This document shows, piece by piece, positions 43,051 to 52,210 of a stretch of DNA of 64,000 bases (position 1 is the stretch's first letter; every line of letters starts with the position of its first letter). The translations under genes and the position numbers were made by a program. Below the pieces are notes generated by a model, which was given only the letters and a program-made list of their open reading frames with translations, searched no databases and was not told the DNA's origin. The DNA comes from Gordonia insulae (lineage in GTDB: Bacteria; Actinomycetota; Actinomycetes; Mycobacteriales; Mycobacteriaceae), in NCBI RefSeq assembly GCF_003855095.1, contig NZ_CP033972.1, positions 2,170,001 to 2,234,000 on the forward strand, written 5' to 3'.

Positions 43051-44582
43051 CGCAGCTTGAGCTCGGCCTTGGCGACCTTGGCGAGCCCGGTGCGAGGCAG
43101 TTGCGCCACGATCTCGACGCGCTCCGGGATCTTCTGCGGCATCAGGCCCCAGCCGAGTAGGTGGTCCCGCAATTGGGCGCGGGATGGAGCCTCGGCCCCC
43201 GCAGCGATGCTGATGACCGCACAGACGATTTCGCCACGTTCCGGGTCGGGCAAGCCGATGACCGCCACCTCTGCAACCGCCGGGTGCGTCATGAGCGCCG
43301 TCTCGACCTCGACCGGCGCAATGTTCTCGCCCTTGCGGATGATCATGTCCTTGAGCCGGCCGACGACCTCGATGTGGCCTGTCGGGTGCATCACGCCGAT
43401 GTCGCCGGTGCGGAACCAACCATCGGCGGTGAATGCCTTCGCGGTCTCGTCGGCATCGGTGTAACCGTGGCAGACCCCCCGTCCCGACACCTGAACCTCA
43501 CCCTGCGTGAGCGACGCGCACAGATTGCCCTCCAGGTCGACGATTCTGACCTCGTTGCCCGGGATCGGCCGTCCGTCGGTCCGGGCACGGATCTGCGGCA
43601 GATCCTGTGGGTCGGCGACGGCGAGCATGGGCACCTCGGTCATCCCGTAGTCGTGGGCCAGGGCCACACCGAGGATGTCGGTAACCTCGTCGAAGAGCTC
43701 GACCGAACAGGGCGCGCCTCCGCCCTTCAGGCTCCGTAGCGCCGGCAGCAGTTTCTCCGGCGCCGCGGCGCGGGCCTGTGCGACCAGCGCTTGGTAGAAG
43801 GGCGGCGCGCCGCCGGTGGTCGTCACGGAGTACTTTCCGAACAACTCGACCGCACGGTCGGGCACAAACGTCTCGAGCAGTAGCAAGGGGTATCCCCCGG
43901 CCAGCGAGGCGATGATGTATTCGATGCCACCGACATGCGCTATCGGGAAGCCCATCGCGGCGACCTCGCCGGGGCGCTCCCCGAGCCGACCCTGCCCGCC
44001 GAAGGCCAATCCGGTTGCCAACAGGGTCGCATCACTGTGCCGTGCCCCCTTCGGTGCGCCTGTCGATCCCGAGGTGAAGTAGACCCAGACGACATCGTCG
44101 GCGTCGCGGGAAGGCGCGACGTCGACCGGTTCCGCCTCCATCGGCACATGTCCGACTTCGATCAGCTCCGGAGCCGTGACGAGGTCCAGGCGACGGACCA
44201 TCGCGCTGTAGTCATGGCCACCCCACGTGCCCGGCACCAGCACAACGTCCGCGCCGAACGTGCGCAGAGCCGCGGTGACCTCCTTGTCGCGATACTGAGT
44301 GATGATCGGCGCCTGAACGGCACCCAGGCGCCGCAGCGCGAGCATCGTGACCGCGGTCGAGATCCGGGTGGGCAGCTGCCACGCGACTCGTGTCCCGGAA
44401 CCGATGCCCCGCGCGCTCAGGGCCGCCGCAGCCCTCCCGACGGCAACGTCGAGTTCGCCGAAGGTCAGCGACGCGCCGTGCTCATCGAGGAACGCCGCCG
44501 CCGCGGGAGTCGCCGCCGACCGTTGTGCGACCAACTCGTCGATCGAGTCGGTGTCGAGCATCCAAGGCCAACTGTGGTTCAT
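43026..44582 (-). CDS. Acyl-CoA synthetase (AMP-forming)
   Basis: 518 residues. Phosphate loop VYFTSGSTGAPKGARHS, hinge GRLKDMIIRKGENIAP and terminal RTGLAKVAKAELK. The ATG at 44582 overlaps the stop of the MaoC gene (ATGA); the longer in-frame form to 44921 is entirely inside that gene. It should activate the acid substrate of the second pathway. Its 3' end overlaps the convergent TetR gene by 25 bases. Confidence 0.9.
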   Translation of the reverse strand: MNHSWPWMLDTDSIDELVAQRSAATPAAAAFLDEHGASLTFGELDVAVGRAAAALSARGIGSGTRVAWQLPTRISTAVTMLALRRLGAVQAPIITQYRDKEVTAALRTFGADVVLVPGTWGGHDYSAMVRRLDLVTAPELIEVGHVPMEAEPVDVAPSRDADDVVWVYFTSGSTGAPKGARHSDATLLATGLAFGGQGRLGERPGEVAAMGFPIAHVGGIEYIIASLAGGYPLLLLETFVPDRAVELFGKYSVTTTGGAPPFYQALVAQARAAAPEKLLPALRSLKGGGAPCSVELFDEVTDILGVALAHDYGMTEVPMLAVADPQDLPQIRARTDGRPIPGNEVRIVDLEGNLCASLTQGEVQVSGRGVCHGYTDADETAKAFTADGWFRTGDIGVMHPTGHIEVVGRLKDMIIRKGENIAPVEVETALMTHPAVAEVAVIGLPDPERGEIVCAVISIAAGAEAPSRAQLRDHLLGWGLMPQKIPERVEIVAQLPRTGLAKVAKAELKLRYTPTEAL

Positions 44583-45085
44583 TCGGCGTCCTCCCCGTGA
44601 TACCGCGCGACCAGATCGGCCACACACACCGGCTTGGGCGCCCCCTCGGCCTCGACGACCGTCCGCGTGACGACCTGTACGATCCCCGGCCCCACCTCGT
44701 CGACCGTGATCGTCTCCGTCGTTGCCCGGATACGGCTCCCCGCGCGCAGGGGCGACGGGAACCGAACGCGATCGAGGCCGTAGTTGACACCCATCGCCAC
44801 GCCCTCGACTCGTCGGAGCTGATTGATGAAATGGGGCACCAACGAAAGTGTCAAGAACCCGTGGGCGATGGTGCCCCCGAAAGGTCCGTCTGCTGCGCGG
44901 TCCGGGTCGACGTGGATCCACTGATGATCCTCGGTGTCATCGGCGAACGAGTCGATCCGCGACTGGTCGACGAGCAACCAGTCGGTCGGTCCCAGCTTCT
45001 GCCCCACTGACGCCTTGAGCGCGGATACGCCGCGGTAGACGACCGCATGCGCCGGTTCGTTCCCGGGATCGAGCAGATTGGACAT
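44579..45085 (-). CDS. MaoC-like (R)-enoyl-CoA hydratase/dehydratase
   Basis: 168 residues, one hot-dog domain with the hydratase-2 signature: FADDTEDHQWIHVDPDRAADGPFGG, where Asp53 and His58 are the expected catalytic pair. It hydrates a 2-enoyl-CoA or forms a subunit of a larger hydratase. AAGGAGA precedes the ATG. First gene of the MaoC-ligase operon, divergent from the hydratase-ACAD operon with regulon II copy 4 between. Confidence 0.88.
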   Translation of the reverse strand: MSNLLDPGNEPAHAVVYRGVSALKASVGQKLGPTDWLLVDQSRIDSFADDTEDHQWIHVDPDRAADGPFGGTIAHGFLTLSLVPHFINQLRRVEGVAMGVNYGLDRVRFPSPLRAGSRIRATTETITVDEVGPGIVQVVTRTVVEAEGAPKPVCVADLVARYHGEDAE

Positions 45086-45172
45086 GCGTTCTCCTTCACT
45101 CGGCGTGCGGGGGCACTCAGATCAGACGGTCCGAACCAGCCCACCATCGACTGCAGGAACGATAGGCATTTC

Positions 45173-45188
45173 TTGACAAGTTCGTCAA
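45173..45188. promoter_or_regulatory. Operator-like palindrome, regulon II copy 4
   Basis: TTGACAAGTTCGTCAA, a perfect TTGAC-N6-GTCAA site between the MaoC-ligase operon and the hydratase-ACAD operon. Confidence 0.65.
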
Positions 45189-45268
45189 CTAGCTGTCGAA
45201 TGGAGCGACCACCGCCGTCTCACGCCGGCACCGACGTCCCAACGCAATGGGCAACCGAGGAGAGAACG

Positions 45269-46066
45269 ATGCAGAATCCTGCTTGCTCCGAACTTCTGAT
45301 CGAGTCACGGGGCGCCCTGCGCATCGTGACCCTGAACCGTCCGGAAGCGATGAACGCCACCAGCGAGACCCTGCACGACGCACTTGTCGCCGTATGGCAG
45401 TACCTGGCAGAAGATCCGGACGCTCGCGCAGTGGTGCTGACGGGTGCCGGAAAGGCGTTCAGCGCCGGCGGCGACTTCGATCACTTCGTCGAACTGTGGG
45501 ACGACAAATCCATGCGGCGCAAAGAGATCGACAGTGCGGGCAAGCTGGTTCGGGAGATGTTGGAATGCCCCCTGCCGATCGTGGCGGCGATCAACGGCCC
45601 GGCGGTGGGTCTCGGCGCCAGTCTGGCGGCCTGCAGCGACATCGTCCTCATCGCCGAGTCGGCATACCTGTCCGACCCGCACGTCGGGGTGGGTCTCACG
45701 GCAGCCGACGGCGGTGCCCCGACATGGCCGTTGCTGATGAGTATGCTGCGCGCAAAAGAATACCTGTTGACCAGCGCACGAATCCCGGCACAGCAGGCAG
45801 TTGAGATCGGCCTCGCGAACCGGGTCGTGGCCGACGGCGACGTGCTGACCGAGGCCATCGCCCTCGCGGAGAGGATCGCGGCACAGCCGGCACATGCCGT
45901 CCAGAGCACAAAGCGCGCGCTGAACATCCACATGAAGCGGGCCGTCGCCGGGGTCATCGAATATGCACTCGCCGAGGAGTACGCCTCGTTCGATACACCC
46001 GAACATCACGAGATCGTCAACAAGTTCCTCGCGCGCAGCCGGTCGCGTGCGGCCGCATCCTCATGA
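45269..46066 (+). CDS. Enoyl-CoA hydratase/isomerase family (crotonase)
   Basis: 265 residues. TLNRPEAMNATSETL, oxyanion segment AFSAGGDFDHF and GPAVGLGASLAACSDIVL are typical; the second Glu region reads YLSDPHVGVGL, where Asp and His stand in for the usual residues, so the reaction may be isomerisation or C-C cleavage rather than hydration. AGGAGAG precedes the ATG. Its stop overlaps the start of the next ACAD (ATGA). Confidence 0.87.
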   Translation: MQNPACSELLIESRGALRIVTLNRPEAMNATSETLHDALVAVWQYLAEDPDARAVVLTGAGKAFSAGGDFDHFVELWDDKSMRRKEIDSAGKLVREMLECPLPIVAAINGPAVGLGASLAACSDIVLIAESAYLSDPHVGVGLTAADGGAPTWPLLMSMLRAKEYLLTSARIPAQQAVEIGLANRVVADGDVLTEAIALAERIAAQPAHAVQSTKRALNIHMKRAVAGVIEYALAEEYASFDTPEHHEIVNKFLARSRSRAAASS

Positions 46067-47253
46067 ACCCGTCGAACGTCGCGGGACAGGCTGCGGATCA
46101 TCGCGAGTTCGCGAAGCAGTTGCACGCCGAGCTCGCAGTGCCCACATCACCCGACGAGTCCGACCGATATGCGCGATGGCGCAACACCCGCTACGCGACC
46201 GAAGAAGAACAGATCGCCGCCGACGCCCAGCTGATGGCAGAGCTCAACGGATCGGGCTGGAATCGTTTCGGCTGGCCCGCGGAGGTCGGCGGCCTCGGCG
46301 GCGACGTGCGTCATCGCGCGGTGCTCTACGAGGAGCTGGCAGCGGCCGGCCTCGCGATCCCGCAACCCACGCTGCTGCTCGAAACCCTCGGACCACCGTT
46401 GGTGAAGTTCGCACCGGCGCTCGCTGCCGATCTGCTCCCTCGCGCGCTCGCGGGTGCCGAATGGTGGGGCCAAGGGTTCTCCGAGCCCGAAGCGGGTAGC
46501 GACCTCGCGTCACTGCGCACCCGTGCCGTCCGCGACGGCGACCACTATGTCGTCTCGGGGCAGAAGCTCTGGACAAGTCACGGCGACACCGCCTCCCGAT
46601 ACGTCTGCCTGGTGCGGACCGGCACCCCCGAGTCTCGCCACCGCGGGTTGTCGATGATCGTGATCGACCGTGACCTCCCCGGCGTCACGGTCCGCCCGAT
46701 CGCCATCGCGAGTGGTCGCAACAAACTGGCCGAGGTGTACTTCGACGAGGTACGCGTCGGCGTTGATCGCCTGGTGGGCACGGAGAACGGTGGTTGGGCT
46801 GTGGCAACCTACCTGCTGCAGTTCGAGAGGTCGGTCTACGCATGGCAGTCGGCCGCGACCGCTTTCGGACGGTTCCGCGCACTTGTCGACGCTGCCAAGC
46901 AGAACTCGCAGGCCGACGGCCTCGTCTCGCGGATCGGAGCCCTGTACGCCGACCTGGTCACGTTGCGTGCCCGCAGCGCAGCGACTCTGCGCAGGCTCGC
47001 CGACGGAGCTCCCGTCGGCCCGGAGGCGAGCATCGACAAGATCGCACTCGCGCGCGTGGAGATCGGACTGTACGACCTCGCCGCCGAGCTCCACGGCACC
47101 GACTTCCTGTTCGGCGATTCGGCCGAGATGAACGAATGGCGCGACGAATGGTGGTACAGCCGATCGGCCACGATTCTCGGTGGGTCGGCGGAGGTGCAGC
47201 GCACCATCCTCGCTGACCACGTGCTCGGACTACCGAAAGAGACTGTCAGATGA
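46063..47253 (+). CDS. Acyl-CoA dehydrogenase, flavin-motif subunit
   Basis: 396 residues. WWGQGFSEPEAGSDL (134-148) and SGQKLWTSHGDTA are present; the C-terminal ILGGSAEVQRTILADHVLGLPKE segment is typical. In the place of the catalytic Glu motif it has LHGTDFLFGDSAEMNE, a different sequence. It is the natural partner of the short ACAD that follows with a four-base overlap. Confidence 0.88.
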   Translation: MNPSNVAGQAADHREFAKQLHAELAVPTSPDESDRYARWRNTRYATEEEQIAADAQLMAELNGSGWNRFGWPAEVGGLGGDVRHRAVLYEELAAAGLAIPQPTLLLETLGPPLVKFAPALAADLLPRALAGAEWWGQGFSEPEAGSDLASLRTRAVRDGDHYVVSGQKLWTSHGDTASRYVCLVRTGTPESRHRGLSMIVIDRDLPGVTVRPIAIASGRNKLAEVYFDEVRVGVDRLVGTENGGWAVATYLLQFERSVYAWQSAATAFGRFRALVDAAKQNSQADGLVSRIGALYADLVTLRARSAATLRRLADGAPVGPEASIDKIALARVEIGLYDLAAELHGTDFLFGDSAEMNEWRDEWWYSRSATILGGSAEVQRTILADHVLGLPKETVR

Positions 47254-48167
47254 GTGTTCTCGACGCCGAGACCACGGCGACCATTCGCGCATCGTTGGAA
47301 CAGGTCTTTGTCGGCGAACCCTCCGCCATCACCGACGCACTCGGCGAGCTGGGCTGGTCGGAGGTGGTCGAGGCCGACCCGGTAACCGCGCAGACACTGC
47401 TCTTCGGCGCACAGGGCCGGGCCCTGGCGGCCAGCAGGTTGCTCGATGAGGTCGCCCTCGCAGCCCTCGATGAGGGGTTCACCGTTGACAGAACCGCCGT
47501 GGCCTACGGTGACATCCTCCTCGGTGCCGTGGAAGACGTCGACACCATCGTGCTCCTCGACGTCGACCGCGCCGCTGTGGCGACCGCGGCCGACGCCGGC
47601 ACGCACGTGCGGAGCTCGTCGGGATTCGACCCTGGTGGGAGCTGGCAGGTTCTCGATCGCGCCGAAGTCCCATCTGTACCCCTCGAACTCGACCCGGACG
47701 CTGTCGCAGCGGCTGTGGCCGCGGTGCGACTGGCGCTCACCGCAGAGATCATCGGCGCGTGTGAGACCGCGCTCGAGATGTGCGTCCGGCACACGACTGC
47801 GCGCGAACAGTACGGAAGGCCGCTCGCCACCTTCCAGGTCGTGCGACATGCACTCGCCGAATCGCATGCGGCAGTGGAACTCACCCGGGCCACTCTGACC
47901 GGGGCTCAAGACGCCGACCCCGCGCTCGCACCGCTGGCAGCGCGCGTCGCCAAACACCGGGCCGGCGCGACCCACGCACTCGTGATGCGGCACGCCATCC
48001 AAGTGCACGGCGCGATGGGTCTCACCCTCGAGAGCGACGTGCACCGCGCTGTCACACGTGCCGCCGCGCTCGACTCGCTGATGGGTTCCCATCACCATCT
48101 CGCCCGACAACTCGGCCACGACCTCGTGTCCGGTGCGCAGCCTCCGCTGCCGATCGTCGAAATCTGA
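47250..48167 (+). CDS. Short acyl-CoA dehydrogenase, catalytic-Glu subunit
   Basis: 305 residues, about 75 shorter than a normal ACAD, with no SEPxxGSD motif in the middle domain. QYGRPLATFQVVRHALAE and GAMGLTLESDVH with Glu261 are kept at the C-terminus. ATGA overlap with the preceding ACAD gene; the two must be made in equal amounts. Confidence 0.85.
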   Translation: MSVLDAETTATIRASLEQVFVGEPSAITDALGELGWSEVVEADPVTAQTLLFGAQGRALAASRLLDEVALAALDEGFTVDRTAVAYGDILLGAVEDVDTIVLLDVDRAAVATAADAGTHVRSSSGFDPGGSWQVLDRAEVPSVPLELDPDAVAAAVAAVRLALTAEIIGACETALEMCVRHTTAREQYGRPLATFQVVRHALAESHAAVELTRATLTGAQDADPALAPLAARVAKHRAGATHALVMRHAIQVHGAMGLTLESDVHRAVTRAAALDSLMGSHHHLARQLGHDLVSGAQPPLPIVEI

Positions 48168-48187
48168 CCAGTGAACCGGGAGGACAC

Positions 48188-49435
48188 ATGACCACCATGA
48201 GCGCGCCTGCGGACGTGACACCCGAATCTCTCACCCAGTTCGTTGATGAGGCACGCACCTTCCTGGACCGTCACGCCGAACGACGCTCCCCCACCGCGCT
48301 GTCCTGGGGTGAGGGCGACGACCACACCGGCTACTTCTCCGACGATCCCCCGGAAGTAGAACGCATGAACGTCGACGCGGCCCGCCGGTGGCAACGAACG
48401 CGCTACGAGAACGGCTTCGGATGGATCACGGGGCCACTCACATACGGCGGCCGCGAGCTCACTCCCGTCCACGAACTCATCTATGACCAGATCGAAGCCG
48501 GATACGCGGTGGCCGACACCGGCGTGCTTTCGCTCATCGGCCTCGGCATGATCGGTCCGACCATCCTGACCCACGCCCGCGATGACATCAAGGAGCGCTA
48601 CCTCCCGGCGATGTATCGCGGCGATGCGATCGCGTGCCAACTGTTCAGTGAGCCCGGCGCCGGTTCCGATCTGGCCGGCGTGCGCACCAGAGCCGAGCGC
48701 ATCGACGACGGCTGGGTACTGCGGGGACAGAAAGTCTGGACGTCGGTCGCCCACCACGCCCAACTCGGGATGGCTCTGTGCCGCACCGATTCTGATGCTC
48801 CCAAACACAAAGGAATCACGGCGTTTCTGGTCGACATGTCGTCGCCGGGCGTCGAGGTGCGTCCGCTGCGCCAGATGAGTGGCGGCGCCGAGTTCAACGA
48901 GGTCTTCCTGACCGATGTCCGCGTCCCCGACAGTCATCGTCTCGGAGAGGTCAACGGCGGATGGCGGGTCGCGTTGACCACCCTGATGAACGAACGTGCC
49001 AGCGTCGGTGGCGAGAGTTCGTCGACCGGTGTGGCCAGGGTTCTGTCCGACGGCTTCCTGGCTTCCCTGCTCCGCGCGACCGGACACCGCACCGACGGCG
49101 CCGCACGCCGTCGGCTTGCGGAGATCACCGCCGATCTCACCGCTGCGGAGTATCTCAACCGCCAGACGCTTCGCAAGCTACGGGCAGGTGCCGAGCCAGG
49201 CCCGGAGGCATCCGTCTCCAAAATGCTGTGGGCCCAGAACCTCACGCGCGTAGCACATTTTGCTGCCGAACTCGTCGGACCGAAGCTGACCGCCGATACC
49301 GGTGAGTGGGGAACGTTCTCATGGAACGAACTCCTGCTCTCCACCCCGGCATTCCGCATCCTCGGCGGCACCGAGGAGATCATGAAGAACATCCTGGGCG
49401 AGCGGGTCCTGGGGCTACCGAAGGAACCGTCATGA
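48188..49435 (+). CDS. Acyl-CoA dehydrogenase, flavin-motif subunit
   Basis: 415 residues, with an N-terminal extension including SWGEGDDHTGYFSDDPP. CQLFSEPGAGSDL (150-162) and RGQKVWTSVAHHA are intact. No catalytic Glu motif near the C-terminus (VGPKLTADTGEWGTF instead). The ATG at 48188 has GGGAGG four bases upstream. Partner of the next gene, with which it overlaps by four bases. Confidence 0.88.
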   Translation: MTTMSAPADVTPESLTQFVDEARTFLDRHAERRSPTALSWGEGDDHTGYFSDDPPEVERMNVDAARRWQRTRYENGFGWITGPLTYGGRELTPVHELIYDQIEAGYAVADTGVLSLIGLGMIGPTILTHARDDIKERYLPAMYRGDAIACQLFSEPGAGSDLAGVRTRAERIDDGWVLRGQKVWTSVAHHAQLGMALCRTDSDAPKHKGITAFLVDMSSPGVEVRPLRQMSGGAEFNEVFLTDVRVPDSHRLGEVNGGWRVALTTLMNERASVGGESSSTGVARVLSDGFLASLLRATGHRTDGAARRRLAEITADLTAAEYLNRQTLRKLRAGAEPGPEASVSKMLWAQNLTRVAHFAAELVGPKLTADTGEWGTFSWNELLLSTPAFRILGGTEEIMKNILGERVLGLPKEPS

Positions 49436-50556
49436 GCGAGCACAGCATCAGTGCCGAGGAACTCCAGGATCTGCGTTCAACGGTGCGCGACATCCTCGCC
49501 GAACGCTGTGACGACTCCGCGGTCCGGGCTGCGGTGCAGACCGAGCGGGGCTTCGATGATTCGCTCTGGCGGCTGTTGGCGAGCGACATCGGAGTACACG
49601 CGTTGGCGATGCCGAAAGAGTTCGGCGGAGACGGTTTCGGGCTGACCGAACTCGGCGTGGTCCTGGCGGAGATGGGCGCCGCACTGATGCCCGGTCCCTT
49701 CCTGTCATCTGTCGTCGTCGCCGGTAGCGCTCTACTGGCATCGGGTGACAGCGCGGCCCAGGCCACGCACCTACCGCGCATCGCGGACGGATCCACCATC
49801 GCCACTCTGGCCGTGGTCGAGTGCGACGGCTTATGGCGCACAGAGGGTTTCGCTGTAGCCGGTGAGGCGGACGGTTCGGGTTGGGTCATCACCGGCCAGA
49901 AGGCCTTGGTGCCCGATGGCGACGCCGACCTCATCCTGGTCGCCGCGACGACGCCGGCCGGGCCGTCGCTGTTCGCCGTCGAGGCAGGGGCAGCCGGATT
50001 CTCGCAGACACCGCTTCGAACTCTCGACATCACCCGGCCGATCTCGCGATTGTCCTTCGACCGAACACCCGCGGTCCTCGTCGGTGCACAGGGCGATGCA
50101 TCGCGAATCCTGGCCGCAGTACTCGACCGGTCCACTGCTGCCCTCGCCGCTGAGCAGGTCGGCGCCGCCAGGACGTGTCTGACGATGAGTGTGGCCTACG
50201 CCAAGGAGCGTGAGCAGTTCGGCCGCAAGATCGGTTCGTTCCAAGCGGTGAAACACAAACTCGCGGACATGTTCGCGCGGGTCGCTCTTGCCGACGCCGC
50301 CGCGACCGAGGCGCTACGTGCGGCCGATGGTCACGACGACGCGCCGCTACCGGCCGAGGCAGCTGCCGTGGCGCATTCGGTGTGTTCGGACGCGTTCATG
50401 TTCGTGGCCGCGGAGACCATTCAAGTGCACGGCGGGATCGGATTCACCTGGGAGCACCCGGCACACCTCTACTTCCGGCGAGCCAAGGCTGACCAGTTGA
50501 TGTTCGGGGGCCCGTCGGTTTATCACGAGCGACTACTCGATCAGATCGGTGTGTAA
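49432..50556 (+). CDS. Acyl-CoA dehydrogenase, catalytic-Glu subunit
   Basis: 374 residues. GGIGFTWEHPAHLYFRRAK gives catalytic Glu341; QFGRKIGSFQAVKHKLADM is conserved; SEPxxGSD is absent. Last gene of the five-gene operon 45269-50556 (hydratase and two heteromeric ACADs). Confidence 0.88.
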   Translation: MSEHSISAEELQDLRSTVRDILAERCDDSAVRAAVQTERGFDDSLWRLLASDIGVHALAMPKEFGGDGFGLTELGVVLAEMGAALMPGPFLSSVVVAGSALLASGDSAAQATHLPRIADGSTIATLAVVECDGLWRTEGFAVAGEADGSGWVITGQKALVPDGDADLILVAATTPAGPSLFAVEAGAAGFSQTPLRTLDITRPISRLSFDRTPAVLVGAQGDASRILAAVLDRSTAALAAEQVGAARTCLTMSVAYAKEREQFGRKIGSFQAVKHKLADMFARVALADAAATEALRAADGHDDAPLPAEAAAVAHSVCSDAFMFVAAETIQVHGGIGFTWEHPAHLYFRRAKADQLMFGGPSVYHERLLDQIGV

Positions 50557-50977
50557 CATTCTTCGAAGGATCTCGCGGCCGTGACATTCTCACCGAACAA
50601 TTATCGAACAGCGCGGTTGAATGCGATCACACATATCAATCGCGGACGCAGATCCATTTCCCGGTGAGAGTATTCACGTCCCATAAATAGCCAACAGTGT
50701 GCGGTTATTGATTTTCCCAAATCGACTCGACCCATTCTTTATCGAGAGGATCCGATCGGGTTGATTCGACGTGGCAATGTCGATTTCGCAATGAAGCTCG
50801 CTCGGTCACAGCGTTCTCATGGTGAGTCAGGGTGCCCGGGTCTCCCGATCGCGGATTCGCCGTGTCGCTGACCGCCGGTCGCCGCCAGCGAGAAACGACC
50901 ACCGCACCAACTCCCACGCGTTGTGGAGATGATGCGGTGGTCGCCACGGCGTCCATGTGGGCCGGCCGGATTCGGTG
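50557..50977. other. 421-base gap, AT-richer than its surroundings, with one hairpin
   Basis: Bases 50557-50830 look clearly less GC-rich than the neighbouring genes and contain no reading frame I trust. CGACCACCGCA (50897-50907) and TGCGGTGGTCG (50934-50944) form an 11-bp stem whose 26-base loop contains a second imperfect stem; it lies downstream of the convergent ACAD gene and may be its terminator. Confidence 0.5.
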
Positions 50978-52111
50978 TCAGGAAGCCGCACCGAGGATCG
51001 GCTCGAGCGGGTCGCGGCCCTCGTCGAAGACGAGGTCGGCCAGCCGCGCGACCTCGGCATCCATCCCGCCCGCCAGCAGCTGCGTGGCTTTCGCCCTCTT
51101 GAGGAAGAGCTGCGGCAACGCCTCCGCGGTGAACGCGACGCCGCCGTGGATCTGCATGGTCGAGGCCGCCGCGTCGAAGCCCGCTTGCAGACAGTAGGCC
51201 GTCGCCGCCTCGGCGATCAGCCCGCGTTGCTCGGGCTGCTCGTCCCACGCTGCGAAAGCCGCTGCCACCGAGGCGGAGGCGGCCTGAGCTGCCACGAACA
51301 TGTCGGCGCAACGATGCTTGATCGCCTGGAAGCCGCCGATGGCACGGCCGAATTGCCTGCGGCTCTTGGCGTACTCCACCGAAAGGTCGAGGCAGGCGGC
51401 GATCTGCCCCGAAGCCTCCGCAGCCAGCGAGAGTCGGAGCAGCGCTCGGGCGTCGTCGAGCACCCGATCCACCTCGGCGATCTTCAGTGGTTCCCCCGAC
51501 ACGTGGTCGAACCGCATCTGCACCACCGGTCGCGTCTCATCGAGGCAAGGAAGTTCCTCGATCACCAGCCCCGGCGAATGAGCATCAACCAGGACGACGA
51601 CCGACTCACCGCCTCGGGTGGCGGTGACGAGAAGATCTGTCGCGAGGTCCCCGTCGATGACGGCAGCCTTGCTTCCGGTCACGGTGGGACCCCCCGGACC
51701 GTTCTCGAGCTCGGTGCGTGCCGCGCCGCGCACGTCGACGTCGGCAAAGGCCACCCGACCGACTCCCGCGGCCACGCCGGCGAGGACATCGGCAGCCCGC
51801 CCGGAGTCGTCGTGCCCCAACAGAAACGGAGCGACTGTCGCCGACGACAGGTACGCAGCGGGCAACAGTACTCGCCCAGCCTCCTCCAGGAGGATTCCCA
51901 ACGCCGTCGCACCGGCACCGGCCCCTCCGCGTTCCTCGGCGACCACGAGCCCCGGCAATCCCAATTCGACAAGCCGGTCGCGCAACTGCTCATCGCCACG
52001 ACGACCTTCGGTCACCAGGTGTCGGGTGGTCTCGACCGGGGCGACGCGCGCGAGCCCATCGCGAATCATCGTGCGGAACTCCACCTGCTCTTGGTCCGAC
52101 ATCAGTTCCAT
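50978..52111 (-). CDS. Acyl-CoA dehydrogenase, catalytic-Glu subunit
   Basis: 377 residues. GGVAFTAEALPQLFLKRAK gives Glu330 at the catalytic position; QFGRAIGGFQAIKHRCADM is conserved; SEPxxGSD is missing (VGRVAFADVDVRG instead). AGAGG lies about ten bases before the ATG at 52111. It is divergent from a flavin-motif ACAD only 99 bases away, which is the likely partner. Confidence 0.87.
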   Translation of the reverse strand: MELMSDQEQVEFRTMIRDGLARVAPVETTRHLVTEGRRGDEQLRDRLVELGLPGLVVAEERGGAGAGATALGILLEEAGRVLLPAAYLSSATVAPFLLGHDDSGRAADVLAGVAAGVGRVAFADVDVRGAARTELENGPGGPTVTGSKAAVIDGDLATDLLVTATRGGESVVVLVDAHSPGLVIEELPCLDETRPVVQMRFDHVSGEPLKIAEVDRVLDDARALLRLSLAAEASGQIAACLDLSVEYAKSRRQFGRAIGGFQAIKHRCADMFVAAQAASASVAAAFAAWDEQPEQRGLIAEAATAYCLQAGFDAAASTMQIHGGVAFTAEALPQLFLKRAKATQLLAGGMDAEVARLADLVFDEGRDPLEPILGAAS

Positions 52112-52210
52112 TTATGGTCACCTCTTCTTATTTCTACAATAGACTTATATCATTGATTTCATCTGACTGACAGCGTGAAAAGATCAGCTCGAACCGCTAG
52201 GAGATAATCG

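Noticed and set aside
46836..48221. A 461-codon minus-strand frame across two ACAD genes
   Set aside because: Antisense to ACAD genes linked by ATGA overlaps; no start signal or domain.
50897..50944. Branched hairpin considered as a riboswitch
   Set aside because: It is downstream of the convergent ACAD gene rather than in a 5' leader and matches no riboswitch core I know; a terminator is simpler.
50705..50956. An 83-codon minus-strand frame in the 50.6-51.0 kb gap
   Set aside because: No ribosome site, no domain, and its upstream part overlaps the hairpin; kept only as a note on the gap.
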